Source of the DNA: a virus
Virus record (IMG/VR): IMGVR_UViG_3300044834_000021
Span: 1 to 50,516 of that record
Direction: 5' to 3' (one strand)
DNA: 50,516 nucleotides
Both the position numbers and the translations under genes were made by a program. Below are positions 43,876-50,516 of this stretch, piece by piece (positions within the stretch are counted from its first letter, which is position 1; each line of letters starts with the position of its first letter). The notes below the pieces were generated by a model. The model saw nothing but the letters and a program-made list of their open reading frames with translations, was not told the DNA's origin and did not search any database.

Positions 43876-45968
43876 TAGGTGGCGAAGGGCGACGAGCGGT
43901 CGCCGAGCCTGCGCTGCCCCTGCCGGATCGCCTCGGTGACCTGATCCACCACGTCGGCTGCGAGACGCGCGGCCGCCGCCTTGTCGGCCGAGCCGCCGTA
44001 GACGAGCGTGATGCCGCCGGGCGCGATCGTGACCCCGCCGCCGCCCATCCCGCCCCGGCCGCCGACCCCCTCGGGCGTCACGGTGACGCGCTCACGGGTG
44101 CCCTGCTCGCCCACTTGGAGCCACGTGGGGCGCGAGACGGTGGTATCGAGGCCCAACTGCCCTTGCAGCCCGCCCAAGCGCCGGTTGACGATCGGCGTGG
44201 AGCCGCCGCGCGCGATCGCGCCGAGTTGGGCGAGCCGATCCGCGCCGGTCGTCGCGCTGCCTCCGATGTACGAGACCCCCGTGTTGCCCGCGCGCGTGAG
44301 GTTGAGCGAGTTGTACGCGGCCTGCACCTCGAACACCGAGTCCTTCTCAAGCATGAGGAGGTTCTTCTGCTTCGCGTGGAACTCTTGGACCGCCTTCGCC
44401 TGCGCGGCCGCGCCCCGGTCGATGAGGCCCTTCACCTCGGCGTCGATCTCACCGGCTCGCGTCTGCGCGTCCTTGAACTCCTTTTGGAAAGCCTTGAGCG
44501 CGTCGGCGACCGAGATGCCGTGCTCGCCCGCGTATGCCTTGAGCGCGGCCGCGCGCTCGGGGCCGCCCTTGTCGAGTTCCTCTTGAATGGCGACGAGCGG
44601 CGCGATGAGTTCGCCCTGCACCTTGTCGTGCACGCGCTTGTACAACTGATCGCCGAGTTCGCGGTAGCGCGCCTCGGGCGTGGCACCGATCACGTTGTTG
44701 AGGATGTCCTCGATCTTCGCGAACGCCGGGTCGTCGAGTGCGATCCCGCCCTCACCACCGAACGTGTCGCGCAGTTCCTTCCCGATCGACTCCGCGATCC
44801 CGCCCGCGCGCGCGAGACCGCCGCCGCCCTTGCCGCTCATCTTGCCGCTGATCCTGTCGATGATGTCCGGGTACTTCCCGAGCGCGATGCGCAGCCGGTC
44901 GATCGCCTGCGTGGAGGTCTCGGCCGGTTGGCGGATGCCGAGTATCTCGTCCTTGAGCAGACCGAGCGCGCCGACAAATCCCTTCTTCTCCATGATCTTG
45001 AGGAAGAGGTCCATCGACCCCGTGCCTTCCTTGTTGGAGAACTGATCGAGGAACGGGATGCCCGCTTGACCACCGGCCTCGGCGAGTTTCAGGATGCCGA
45101 AGAACTCGCCCGCGAGGAGCGCCGCCGTGCCGAAGCCGCGCGCGAGTTGAGGCAGCATCCCGACCACGCCCTTCGTGACACCGGAGAAGCGCGTCATCTG
45201 CGTGCCGCCGATGTCCACGGTCTGCGTGAAGAACTTGACCGCGCCGGTCGCGCCGCCGACGAGCATCGGTAGCCCCTGCATCGTGGTCGAGAGGTTCGCG
45301 ATCGGCCCGAGCACTTGCCCGATCTTCGCCTCCGCGTCGTGCCATGCGTTCGCCATCTTGTCGGCCGCGCCCGCCTGCGAGTCTCCGTAGCGTTCGGCCG
45401 CGCCCGACACGCGCGACTGCACGACCGCGAGCGCCTCGGTCTCGGTCGCGCCCTTCTCGATCGCGAAGCCCATGCGCTGCAAGCCCGCCACGTTCTCGTC
45501 GTTGACCCGGCCGAGGAGCCGGGACGCGGTGACGAGATCGACGTTCATCGCGCGCGAGAGGTCCATCGCGAGGAGTTGCCGCTGCTGCGCCTTCTCGTAG
45601 GAGCCGGTCTCGATCGTCAGGATCGAGAGCGAGTCCATGAGTTGATTGTCGGAAAAGGCGAGACGCTTGCGCGCGTCGATGACCTTCTCGATCTCGACCT
45701 GTTGACGCTTCCACGATCCGCCGCCCTGATCGACCGCGTTCGCGAGGCGCAGCGTGGAGACCTCCTGATCGCGCGCGGCCTGCCCGAAGGTCTGCAACGC
45801 GCGAGCCGCGCCGCCGACCATGAGGCCGGTGAAGATCGAGGACGCCGCGCCCGCGAGATCGAGACCCTGCTTGGTGGCGGCGAGGTTCTTGTTGAGCGAG
45901 GAGAAGCCCGGCCCGGACTCGTCGCGGGCCTTGATGAGCAGGTTGATCGCGGCGTCGTAGTCGTTCAT
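43875..45968 (-). CDS. Tape measure protein, 697 aa
   Basis: N-terminal 'ESGPGFSSLNKNLAATKQGLDL', helical throughout, with a central hydrophobic region of helices ('GAVKFFTQTVDIGGTQM', 'LARGFGTAALLAGEFFGILKLAEAG') and many Ala/Lys/Glu helices afterwards. Length, helicity and position directly after the frameshifted chaperones identify it. By the usual rule of about 1.5 angstrom per residue it implies a tail of roughly 100 nm. Confidence 0.92.
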   Translation of the reverse strand: MNDYDAAINLLIKARDESGPGFSSLNKNLAATKQGLDLAGAASSIFTGLMVGGAARALQTFGQAARDQEVSTLRLANAVDQGGGSWKRQQVEIEKVIDARKRLAFSDNQLMDSLSILTIETGSYEKAQQRQLLAMDLSRAMNVDLVTASRLLGRVNDENVAGLQRMGFAIEKGATETEALAVVQSRVSGAAERYGDSQAGAADKMANAWHDAEAKIGQVLGPIANLSTTMQGLPMLVGGATGAVKFFTQTVDIGGTQMTRFSGVTKGVVGMLPQLARGFGTAALLAGEFFGILKLAEAGGQAGIPFLDQFSNKEGTGSMDLFLKIMEKKGFVGALGLLKDEILGIRQPAETSTQAIDRLRIALGKYPDIIDRISGKMSGKGGGGLARAGGIAESIGKELRDTFGGEGGIALDDPAFAKIEDILNNVIGATPEARYRELGDQLYKRVHDKVQGELIAPLVAIQEELDKGGPERAAALKAYAGEHGISVADALKAFQKEFKDAQTRAGEIDAEVKGLIDRGAAAQAKAVQEFHAKQKNLLMLEKDSVFEVQAAYNSLNLTRAGNTGVSYIGGSATTGADRLAQLGAIARGGSTPIVNRRLGGLQGQLGLDTTVSRPTWLQVGEQGTRERVTVTPEGVGGRGGMGGGGVTIAPGGITLVYGGSADKAAAARLAADVVDQVTEAIRQGQRRLGDRSSPFAT

Positions 45969-46217
45969 CTAGTTCGGCTTCGTCTCCAAGTGCTTGAGCC
46001 GCTCATCGTTCATCGACTCCGCGTCGAGGTACGCCTCGAACGCGAAGATCACGTGGTCGGGGAGGTCGAGGAACTCTCTCCATGAGGTGTGCCCTCCGGT
46101 GTGGGTGTTCCATCGCTTGAGGAGATACCACTCGTAGATGAAGGGAGGGATGCTCGCGCCTTCTTCACCTTCGCCTCCACGTCCGATGAGGAAGGCGAGG
46201 TATCTTGAGGCAAGAGG
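45969..46217 (-). CDS. Frameshift extension of the tail assembly chaperone (T part)
   Basis: Read only after a -1 shift at the slippery site 46217-46223. It adds 82 residues (PLASRYLAFLIGRGGEGEEG..., 'PPFIYEWYLLKRWNTHTGGHTSWREF', 'VIFAFEAYLDAESMNDERLKHLETKPN') to the 136 residues of the first frame, giving a 218-aa fusion. No independent start is evident. The stop is directly before the tape measure ATG. Confidence 0.88.
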   Translation of the reverse strand, partial: PLASRYLAFLIGRGGEGEEGASIPPFIYEWYLLKRWNTHTGGHTSWREFLDLPDHVIFAFEAYLDAESMNDERLKHLETKPN

Positions 46218-46624
46218 AAAGGGTCGCCGCTCGCGCGGAACTTGTCCTCCCTCGCATCGACGACGCGAAGCAGAACGTCGCCGGTCTCGTCGAGACCAAG
46301 CACCGTCTCCTCGGTGATCGCCCATGCCTTGCAGTCGTTCGCGTGCGGGCCGGTGTTGCGCGAGCATCGGCATCCCGCGTTGCACGTGCAGCCGAAGCCC
46401 GGCCCACCCCACGCCACGATCGCGCGTTGCAGCATGACGATGTTGCCCGCTTCGAGGCGCGAGGCGTTCGGATCGTCGCGTGTGGCCTCGACCATCGCGC
46501 CCGTGATCGCCTGCCGGTCGCCGAAGTTGAGGATGCGCAGATCGGCCCAATCGCCCTCGTCGTTGAGTTCGATGTGCTCGATCTCGCGCGATGCCTTACG
46601 GAGCCGCCCCGCTAGTCGCGTCAT
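46049..46624 (-). CDS. Tail assembly chaperone (G part), 191 aa
   Basis: ATG 46624 with a strong AAGGAGG site. Residues 1-75 are the folded domain ('EIEHIELNDEGDWADLRILNFGDRQAITGAMVEATRDD'). Residues 78-98 hold a Cys cluster ('FGCTCNAGCRCSRNTGPHANDC', six cysteines) unusual for this family. The in-frame end is Ser/Thr-rich and probably disordered. It should coat the tape measure protein during tail assembly with the frameshifted form. Confidence 0.85.
   Translation of the reverse strand: MTRLAGRLRKASREIEHIELNDEGDWADLRILNFGDRQAITGAMVEATRDDPNASRLEAGNIVMLQRAIVAWGGPGFGCTCNAGCRCSRNTGPHANDCKAWAITEETVLGLDETGDVLLRVVDAREDKFRASGDPFLLPQDTSPSSSDVEAKVKKARASLPSSTSGISSSDGTPTPEGTPHGESSSTSPTT
46217..46223 (-). 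other. Programmed -1 ribosomal frameshift site
   Basis: Minus strand C CCT TTC (CCCTTTC) is a canonical X XXY YYZ heptamer in the frame of the chaperone (codons 135-136). Slipping back one base re-pairs both tRNAs on CCC TTT and joins the frame that runs to 45969. The order G, GT, tape measure is typical of siphovirus tails. Confidence 0.9.
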
Positions 46625-46656
46625 GTGGTGCCTCCTTGCTGCGTTGCCTCCTTACC

Positions 46657-47658
46657 CTAGACGAGCGGGTCGGCGATGCCGTTGACCGAGACCATGCGGA
46701 ACTGCTTGGCGAAGGTCACGTCGTAGATGCCGCGCAGTTTCATGGTGAAGATGCGGTTCGAGGTCCGCGACGAAAGCGCCCACCCGTCCCAAATGCCGGG
46801 CATGACGAGCCGCAACTTCTTCTTGACCGGGCCGGTCGAGCCTGCGATGTCGGACCCGAGGGCCTCGATCGCGACCACGCGCGGCGTGTTGGTCGTCCAA
46901 TTGACGCGCTCGGCGAGCGAGGAGGCGTTCTCCTCGAAGGTGAAGTCGCACTCGATCTCGCGGTGCTCGCGGCCGACGCCGCCCATCGCGTCGGAGCCGT
47001 CGCCGAAGAACTTGCGCCGGAAGTTGTTGCGGATGAGCAGGCGGAAGTCGATGAACGTGCCGGTCACCTGACCGGCGGGGTCCGAGCCGATCGCGCCGAT
47101 GTACAACTTCGAGTGCCCCATGCGCACGGTCTCACGACCGAGGCGCGCACCGGGATCGGTGAACGCTGCGACCGGAACGAGATCGCTCCCGAGGATCGTC
47201 GCGCGCAGCGACCACGGCTGCCCGACCGCCCCGGTGATCTCCAACTCGTCAACGAGACCGAAGGGCATCCGCCACGCCTGCGTCTCGTCCTGCTGCCAAA
47301 AGGTCGCGGCCTTGAGGTTGTCCACGGTCTCGTGCGGATCGAAGGTGCGCGTGTACGCGGTGACCGCTGAGAGGACGGCGGCCACGTCGCCACGCAGGGC
47401 GAGCAGGCCCCACCACGGGATGTCCTCGTAGGTCACGTTCTCGTTGTGCGTGCCGCCCGCTTCGAGCGGCCCGAGGACCGCGCCCTCCGCGCCGATGATC
47501 TGCGAGAACTGTCCAACGTCCTCGTCACGGATGACGAGCGGTTGGGTCTTGGTCAGATCGGTGGTGCCGTAGATGCGCCGCCCCGGAGGCGGTGCCTCGG
47601 CCGTGCCGCGAACGGCCTCGAACTTCGCGGCCGTGATGGTGAGTACACGCTCGCCCAT
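46657..47658 (-). CDS. Major tail protein, 333 aa
   Basis: 'GERVLTITAAKFEAVRGTAEAPPPGRRIYGTTDL', 'NENVTYEDIPWWGLLALRGD', 'YTRTFDPHETVDNLKAATFWQQD' and 'GRLLIRNNFRRKFFGDGS'-type strands are typical of tail-tube monomers in phages of the P2/HK97-like type. It lies directly before the chaperone pair. It polymerises into the tube under control of the tape measure protein. Length is in the upper normal range. Confidence 0.85.
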   Translation of the reverse strand: MGERVLTITAAKFEAVRGTAEAPPPGRRIYGTTDLTKTQPLVIRDEDVGQFSQIIGAEGAVLGPLEAGGTHNENVTYEDIPWWGLLALRGDVAAVLSAVTAYTRTFDPHETVDNLKAATFWQQDETQAWRMPFGLVDELEITGAVGQPWSLRATILGSDLVPVAAFTDPGARLGRETVRMGHSKLYIGAIGSDPAGQVTGTFIDFRLLIRNNFRRKFFGDGSDAMGGVGREHREIECDFTFEENASSLAERVNWTTNTPRVVAIEALGSDIAGSTGPVKKKLRLVMPGIWDGWALSSRTSNRIFTMKLRGIYDVTFAKQFRMVSVNGIADPLV

Positions 47659-47955
47659 CTAGGACTCCTTCTCCGAGTTGGCCGCGTCGGCCTTCTCCTT
47701 CTTCGTCCGCTCCTGCTCGGCCTTGTACAACTCCGAGTGCCCGAGTGGCGACTTGAACTTGTACATCGGGGTCTCGCGCTCGGCGTCCTGCCGGAGGCGC
47801 TCCATCGTGTGCTCGTCCATCTCCTTGAGATCGTCGTCGGTGAGATCGCGAGCCGGGACGCCGGGGAGATACCCGCCGCCCTCGTACTTCGCGACGGTCG
47901 GAGCCTTCTTCTCCTCGGCCTTGTCGGTCTTCTTGGTCTCGTCAGGCTTGGTCAT
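47659..47955 (-). CDS. Charged helical protein, 98 aa
   Basis: ATG 47955 overlaps the upstream TGA (ATGA). Lys/Glu/Asp-rich ends (MTKPDETKKTDKAEEKKAPT and 'ERTKKEKADAANSEKES') flank a middle segment 'KYEGGGYLPGVPARDLTDDDLKEM'. The middle segment is frequent in phage head-tail regions. Probably a head-tail accessory with disordered termini. Confidence 0.7.
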   Translation of the reverse strand: MTKPDETKKTDKAEEKKAPTVAKYEGGGYLPGVPARDLTDDDLKEMDEHTMERLRQDAERETPMYKFKSPLGHSELYKAEQERTKKEKADAANSEKES

Positions 47956-48479
47956 GTTCGACCCTCCTCGATCGTGCAAATTGTGGGAATGAAGATGTCG
48001 CGCGCGAAGAGATCGTCTGCGATGAATCGGACAGGCGAGTAGTCGATGAGTTCCGCTTGCAGATCGAGGCCGAAGCCGATGCCGCCCGCGACGAAGGTCC
48101 CGGCCGAGCGTGCGGCCATGAGCGCGTCGATGACGGCGCGCTCGTAGCGCCACACGAGAAGCGTGAGGTCCTCCTCCGGGTCGGCGGTCTGCGTGGGTGC
48201 GACGGGTGCGGTGACGATCGCCACGATCGCCACGGTGAAGATCGATTTCATGTAGTCGATCGCATCGGTCTCGACCGTGTGCTGCACGGCCTCGATCTCG
48301 ATGGCCGGATAGGCGGCGTGATTGGAGTGCGTGCCGAGCACGACGGCGGCCGGGTCCGCGAGCGCGTTGGCCGGAAGGCCGAGGTCGGACTCCACCCGGC
48401 GCAGGGCGGCCGGAACGCGCGCGATGAGTTGCTCCTGCACGCATCTCGCGATCGGCTCGACGAGTGCGATCGTGGTCAT
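47952..48479 (-). CDS. Tail terminator/neck protein candidate, 175 aa
   Basis: ATG 48479. MTTIALVEPIARCVQEQLIA..., 'AAVVLGTHSNHAAYPAIEIEAVQHTVET', 'MKSIFTVAIVAIV', 'LTLLVWRYERAVIDALMA'. The strand-helix pattern and the order completion protein, this gene, then tail tube suit a tail terminator. Inference by position. Confidence 0.7.
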   Translation of the reverse strand: MTTIALVEPIARCVQEQLIARVPAALRRVESDLGLPANALADPAAVVLGTHSNHAAYPAIEIEAVQHTVETDAIDYMKSIFTVAIVAIVTAPVAPTQTADPEEDLTLLVWRYERAVIDALMAARSAGTFVAGGIGFGLDLQAELIDYSPVRFIADDLFARDIFIPTICTIEEGRT

Positions 48480-49006
48480 CCCATGCTCGCTTTGGCGTTG
48501 ATCGCGGCGGCGGCTTCCTTCGCCGCCTCGTTCAAGCGCCTCGCGATGATCCGCTCCCACGACCGCTTCTGATCCTGCGTGACAACGAGCCACGGCCGGG
48601 CGGGCATCCGCCGGGTGCCGGTTTGGTGGAGCCGCGCGCGCAGGCCGACGGCGCTGCGCTCGTCGATGCCCATGCGCATCTGCATCGGCTTGATGTCGAG
48701 GACCGCGCCCGCACTCTTATCGCCCGTGGCCGCGTGGAACATCTGATCCGTGCGCCGGAGGATGCCCTTGTTCGGGAAGTTGCGCGCCTTCCATGCGGCG
48801 TAGCGAGGTGAGAGGGGTGCCCATTGCCCGGTCGCGGCCGAGCCGGAGGACTCGAACTGCGCGCGCTCACCGATGTAGAAGGAAGTCGCGATCTCCCTGA
48901 ACGCATCGCTGAGATCGGAGATGTCCTTCGTGAAGCGCGTGAAGACGCGATCGAAGAACGGTGCGTCGGGGTTGAACGCGAATGTGACGCGAAGGCCACC
49001 GGCCAT
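48476..49006 (-). CDS. Tail completion/virion morphogenesis protein (Mu gpG/P2 gpS-like), 176 aa
   Basis: 'EIATSFYIGERAQFESSGSAATGQWAPLSPRYAAWKARN' and 'GILRRTDQMFHAAT', then 'LHQTGTRRMPARPWLVVTQD', reproduce the Phage_tail_S (virion morphogenesis) pattern. Such proteins are needed to join the tail to the head. Overlaps the downstream gene by four bases. Confidence 0.85.
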   Translation of the reverse strand: MAGGLRVTFAFNPDAPFFDRVFTRFTKDISDLSDAFREIATSFYIGERAQFESSGSAATGQWAPLSPRYAAWKARNFPNKGILRRTDQMFHAATGDKSAGAVLDIKPMQMRMGIDERSAVGLRARLHQTGTRRMPARPWLVVTQDQKRSWERIIARRLNEAAKEAAAAINAKASMG

Positions 49007-49009
49007 CGC

Positions 49010-49519
49010 CTACCACTCAGTCGTGCGTGTGAAGATCGGGTCGCCCGTGGTGCCGAGGGCGACCGCCTCCGAGTCAACATTGCCGTCGGTCCAAAGCGAG
49101 CGAGGCTCGCCCGGCGCGACTCCACCCGTGACGATGATGATGTTGTCGGGGATGAGGTTCTCGCCGTCGGTGAGTTGCTTGAGAAGCGAGCGGTACTCGC
49201 GCGTCTTGTCGTCACCGAGGTTGGAGGACGCAGGCCCGGCCGCGTGCGGGAACATCCCTTGAAGCACGACCCCGGCCGTGCCGAGCGCGTTGAGCCGCTT
49301 GAGGAAGCCCTCGACCCATGAGGTGAGGCTGACCGGGTTCGGCGGCACGGCGACCGGAACTTGAACGCTCCGGGCCGCGAGTACGCCGTCGATCTCCGCT
49401 GCGATGTCGTCGATGATCTCCCCGGCCTGCGTGAGGTTAGGCACGGAGGTCGCGGTGAGGTTGGGGCCGTACCGACCCATCTCCCGCTTCACATCGGCGA
49501 TCTCGCAGTACCCGGACAT
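49010..49519 (-). CDS. Head-tail connector protein, 169 aa
   Basis: 'YCEIADVKREMGRYGPNLTATSVPNLTQAGEIIDDIAAEIDGVLAAR', 'LTSWVEGFLKRLNALGTAGVVLQ', then 'YRSLLKQLTDGENLIP' match the gp6-like connector or DUF1320-type helical bundle arrangement (helical bundle, then loop with strand). Order and size agree. Confidence 0.78.
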   Translation of the reverse strand: MSGYCEIADVKREMGRYGPNLTATSVPNLTQAGEIIDDIAAEIDGVLAARSVQVPVAVPPNPVSLTSWVEGFLKRLNALGTAGVVLQGMFPHAAGPASSNLGDDKTREYRSLLKQLTDGENLIPDNIIIVTGGVAPGEPRSLWTDGNVDSEAVALGTTGDPIFTRTTEW

Positions 49520-49960
49520 CTACTTCTTCTTCGTCGTCTCGGTCTTGGTCTCGGTCTTGGTCTCGCCGTCCTCGCTCCGCTTGCCCTTCTTCTTCTGAGC
49601 CTCGGCAACGAGGGCCTCTTCGCGCTCCTGCGCGGCAAGGTGAGCGTTCGAGGTGATGGCGGCGGAGTCACCCTCCTGCGCCTTCTTCTCGATCTCGTGC
49701 TCGGCGATCTCATCGCGCATCCGGGCCACCTTGTCCTCGGCGGTCTCCTTCGCGCTTTGCTCCGCCTTGTAGTCGGCGGGGCTGAGTGCGGAGCCTGCGA
49801 GGATGAGTTCCTCGGCGGTGTCCGAGTCGATCTCGAACTCTTCGCCCGGTGCGACGAGTGTCGCCTCTTCCGTGCGGATCATGCCGAGGCCGAGCGGGGC
49901 GCGCTCCGCCTTGCCGCCGAACTTGACGTTGGTCTTCGCTACGAGTTTCACGTTGCCCAT
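49520..49960 (-). CDS. Head accessory protein with Lys/Glu/Thr tail, 146 aa
   Basis: ATG 49960 chosen; TTG 49972 is too close to the AAGGGGG site. N-terminal strands 'VKLVAKTNVKFGGKAERAP' and 'GEEFEIDSDTAEELILAGSALSP' resemble small capsid accessory or fibre-anchor domains. The rest is a long charged helix and a repetitive 'TKTETKTETTKKK' end. Located right after the coat gene. Function unknown. Confidence 0.7.
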   Translation of the reverse strand: MGNVKLVAKTNVKFGGKAERAPLGLGMIRTEEATLVAPGEEFEIDSDTAEELILAGSALSPADYKAEQSAKETAEDKVARMRDEIAEHEIEKKAQEGDSAAITSNAHLAAQEREEALVAEAQKKKGKRSEDGETKTETKTETTKKK

Positions 49961-49993
49961 GTGTGCTTTCAATGCCCCCTTCTATTTGGCGAA

Positions 49994-50022
49994 GGGGCGG
50001 GGGTGGCCTTTACCCCCGCCCC
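49994..50022 (-). terminator. Stem-loop after the major capsid gene
   Basis: GGGGCGGGGGT (49994-50004) and ACCCCCGCCCC (50012-50022) are perfect 11-bp arms with a 7-base loop. On the minus strand it is followed by TTCGCCAAATAG, not a full U tract. It may partly stop transcription or protect the 3' end of the capsid mRNA so that coat protein exceeds the downstream products. Confidence 0.65.
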
Positions 50023-50037
50023 GCATCGCCGCGTTCG

Positions 50038-50516
50038 CTAAGAGATAACGGTCTGCAAGAGATACCCGCAGATGTTCGCGACGACGTTCGTCGCCCTGAT
50101 CTGCGAGGTCTCGTAGTAGTCCGAGTGCTCGGCCTCTTCGCGCCATCTGCGTGCCCGCTCCTCGGGACCGACCATGAACGTGTAGCCGAACGACAACTGC
50201 CGGATCGCCGGGCGCGGGTTGACGTAGGCGAGGATCACGTTCTTGCCCCACAGATCGCCGATGACCGGGTTTTGTCCGAGGGCCGCCGTGTTCTGCACGG
50301 CGTCGGCGATGACGACGTTCTCGATGTCCCACATCGCCTTGAGCAGTTCCACGGTCGCGATGCCGATGGCCGTGTACTGAATGCGCGCCACGACCAACGG
50401 GTTGAGCCGGACCTTCGCGAGGATCGAGGACGGGAGGATGAGGGTGTTCGGGCGCTTGCCCGTGACCGACCTGATCTTCTCCTTGCCGTTCTCGACATCG
50501 AGCATCGGGTCGCCGG
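50038..50516 (-). CDS. Major capsid protein, C-terminal part
   Basis: The frame enters from the right edge (50516 equals position 127 of the circular sequence) and ends at TAG 50038. It provides about the last 158 residues, including 'ILPSSILAKVRLNPLVVARIQYTA', 'KNVILAYVNPRPAIRQLSFGYTF', 'RRWREEAEHSDYYETSQIRA' and 'NICGYLLQTVIS', consistent with the P-domain/A-domain end of HK97-fold coat proteins. Joined to 1-602 it makes 317 aa. Confidence 0.88.
   Translation of the reverse strand, partial: GDPMLDVENGKEKIRSVTGKRPNTLILPSSILAKVRLNPLVVARIQYTAIGIATVELLKAMWDIENVVIADAVQNTAALGQNPVIGDLWGKNVILAYVNPRPAIRQLSFGYTFMVGPEERARRWREEAEHSDYYETSQIRATNVVANICGYLLQTVIS
50390..50516. repeat. Terminal 127-bp direct repeat (same as 1-127)
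   Basis: The last 127 bases are identical to the first 127. An odd-sized exact overlap inside the capsid gene is what assembly of a circular or circularly permuted genome produces, not a biological terminal repeat. The true unit is 50389 bp. Confidence 0.93.

Noticed and set aside
1-50516. Integrase, excisionase, CI-type repressor or attachment site
   Set aside because: No tyrosine or serine recombinase motif and no repressor-type gene seen in any supported gene; no att-like direct repeats could be supported.
1-50516. CRISPR array, rRNA, tRNA genes, insertion sequences
   Set aside because: No regularly spaced repeats, no tRNA fold and no transposase motif (DDE or HUH) seen.

Overview
The window is essentially one complete genome of a tailed bacteriophage with a long tail. 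Bases 1-127 are repeated exactly at 50390-50516, so the molecule is circular or circularly permuted, with a unit length of 50389 bp. The major capsid gene runs through this junction. The DNA is GC-rich. The host is probably an actinobacterium: several promoters place the -10 box six bases before an ATG or GTG (leaderless mRNAs), many start codons are GTG, and the leaderless gene at 5773 has a C-x2-C...C-x2-C protein type familiar from actinobacterial phages and plasmids. I see no integrase, excisionase, CI-like repressor, tRNA, CRISPR array or insertion sequence. The lifestyle cannot be decided, but nothing points to classical integration.

Layout. (a) 15174-20879 (-): packaging genes, comprising a small-terminase-like protein, an HNH protein, TerL and a Mu gp29-type portal with a long C-terminal extension. 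(b) 10213-15169 (-): nine genes probably for virion decoration or appendages. (c) 7887-9167 (-): a MuF head protein fused to a RelA/SpoT-type nucleotide pyrophosphokinase domain. (d) 9332-10048 (+): a zinc-ribbon peptide and a HExxHxxGxxH metalloprotease-like protein. (e) 5773-7828 (+) and 2903-5637 (-): small early genes, each unit closed by a hairpin terminator. (f) 2783 down through the junction to 43489 (-): protease/scaffold, decoration protein, capsid, connectors, major tail protein, tail chaperones with a -1 frameshift, tape measure and distal tail protein. (g) 36168-43489 (-): a tail hub carrying two beta-propellers, appendage proteins, a papain-like protein and a lysis cassette (amidase, holin candidate, glucosaminidase). 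(h) 35556-36007 (+): a probable regulator gene and a small partner. (i) 20968-35430 (-): a long run of tightly overlapping early or middle genes, including an SAM-fold protein, a Spo11/TopVI-A-like TOPRIM protein, a LuxR-type HTH protein, two PD-(D/E)XK-type nucleases, an NrdR-like zinc ribbon and many small zinc-binding peptides.

Regulation. Eight promoters share one architecture: a TTGACG-type -35, a 16-17 bp spacer, a TAnnnT -10, and a direct repeat TGACGAC-(3 nt)-TGACGAC laid over the -35 and spacer with a 10-bp period. They drive early genes on both strands and look like one regulon. Three of them give leaderless mRNAs with identical geometry. No DNA polymerase, primase or replicative helicase is visible, and an actinobacterial-type DnaA box lies at 27778, so host-driven replication is likely.

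Most unusual items: the MuF-RSH fusion; a roughly 240-nt region (26420-26661) dominated by inverted repeats that fold into a three-way junction; the 10-bp direct-repeat/leaderless regulon; the two-propeller tail hub; and the TopVI-A-like protein.
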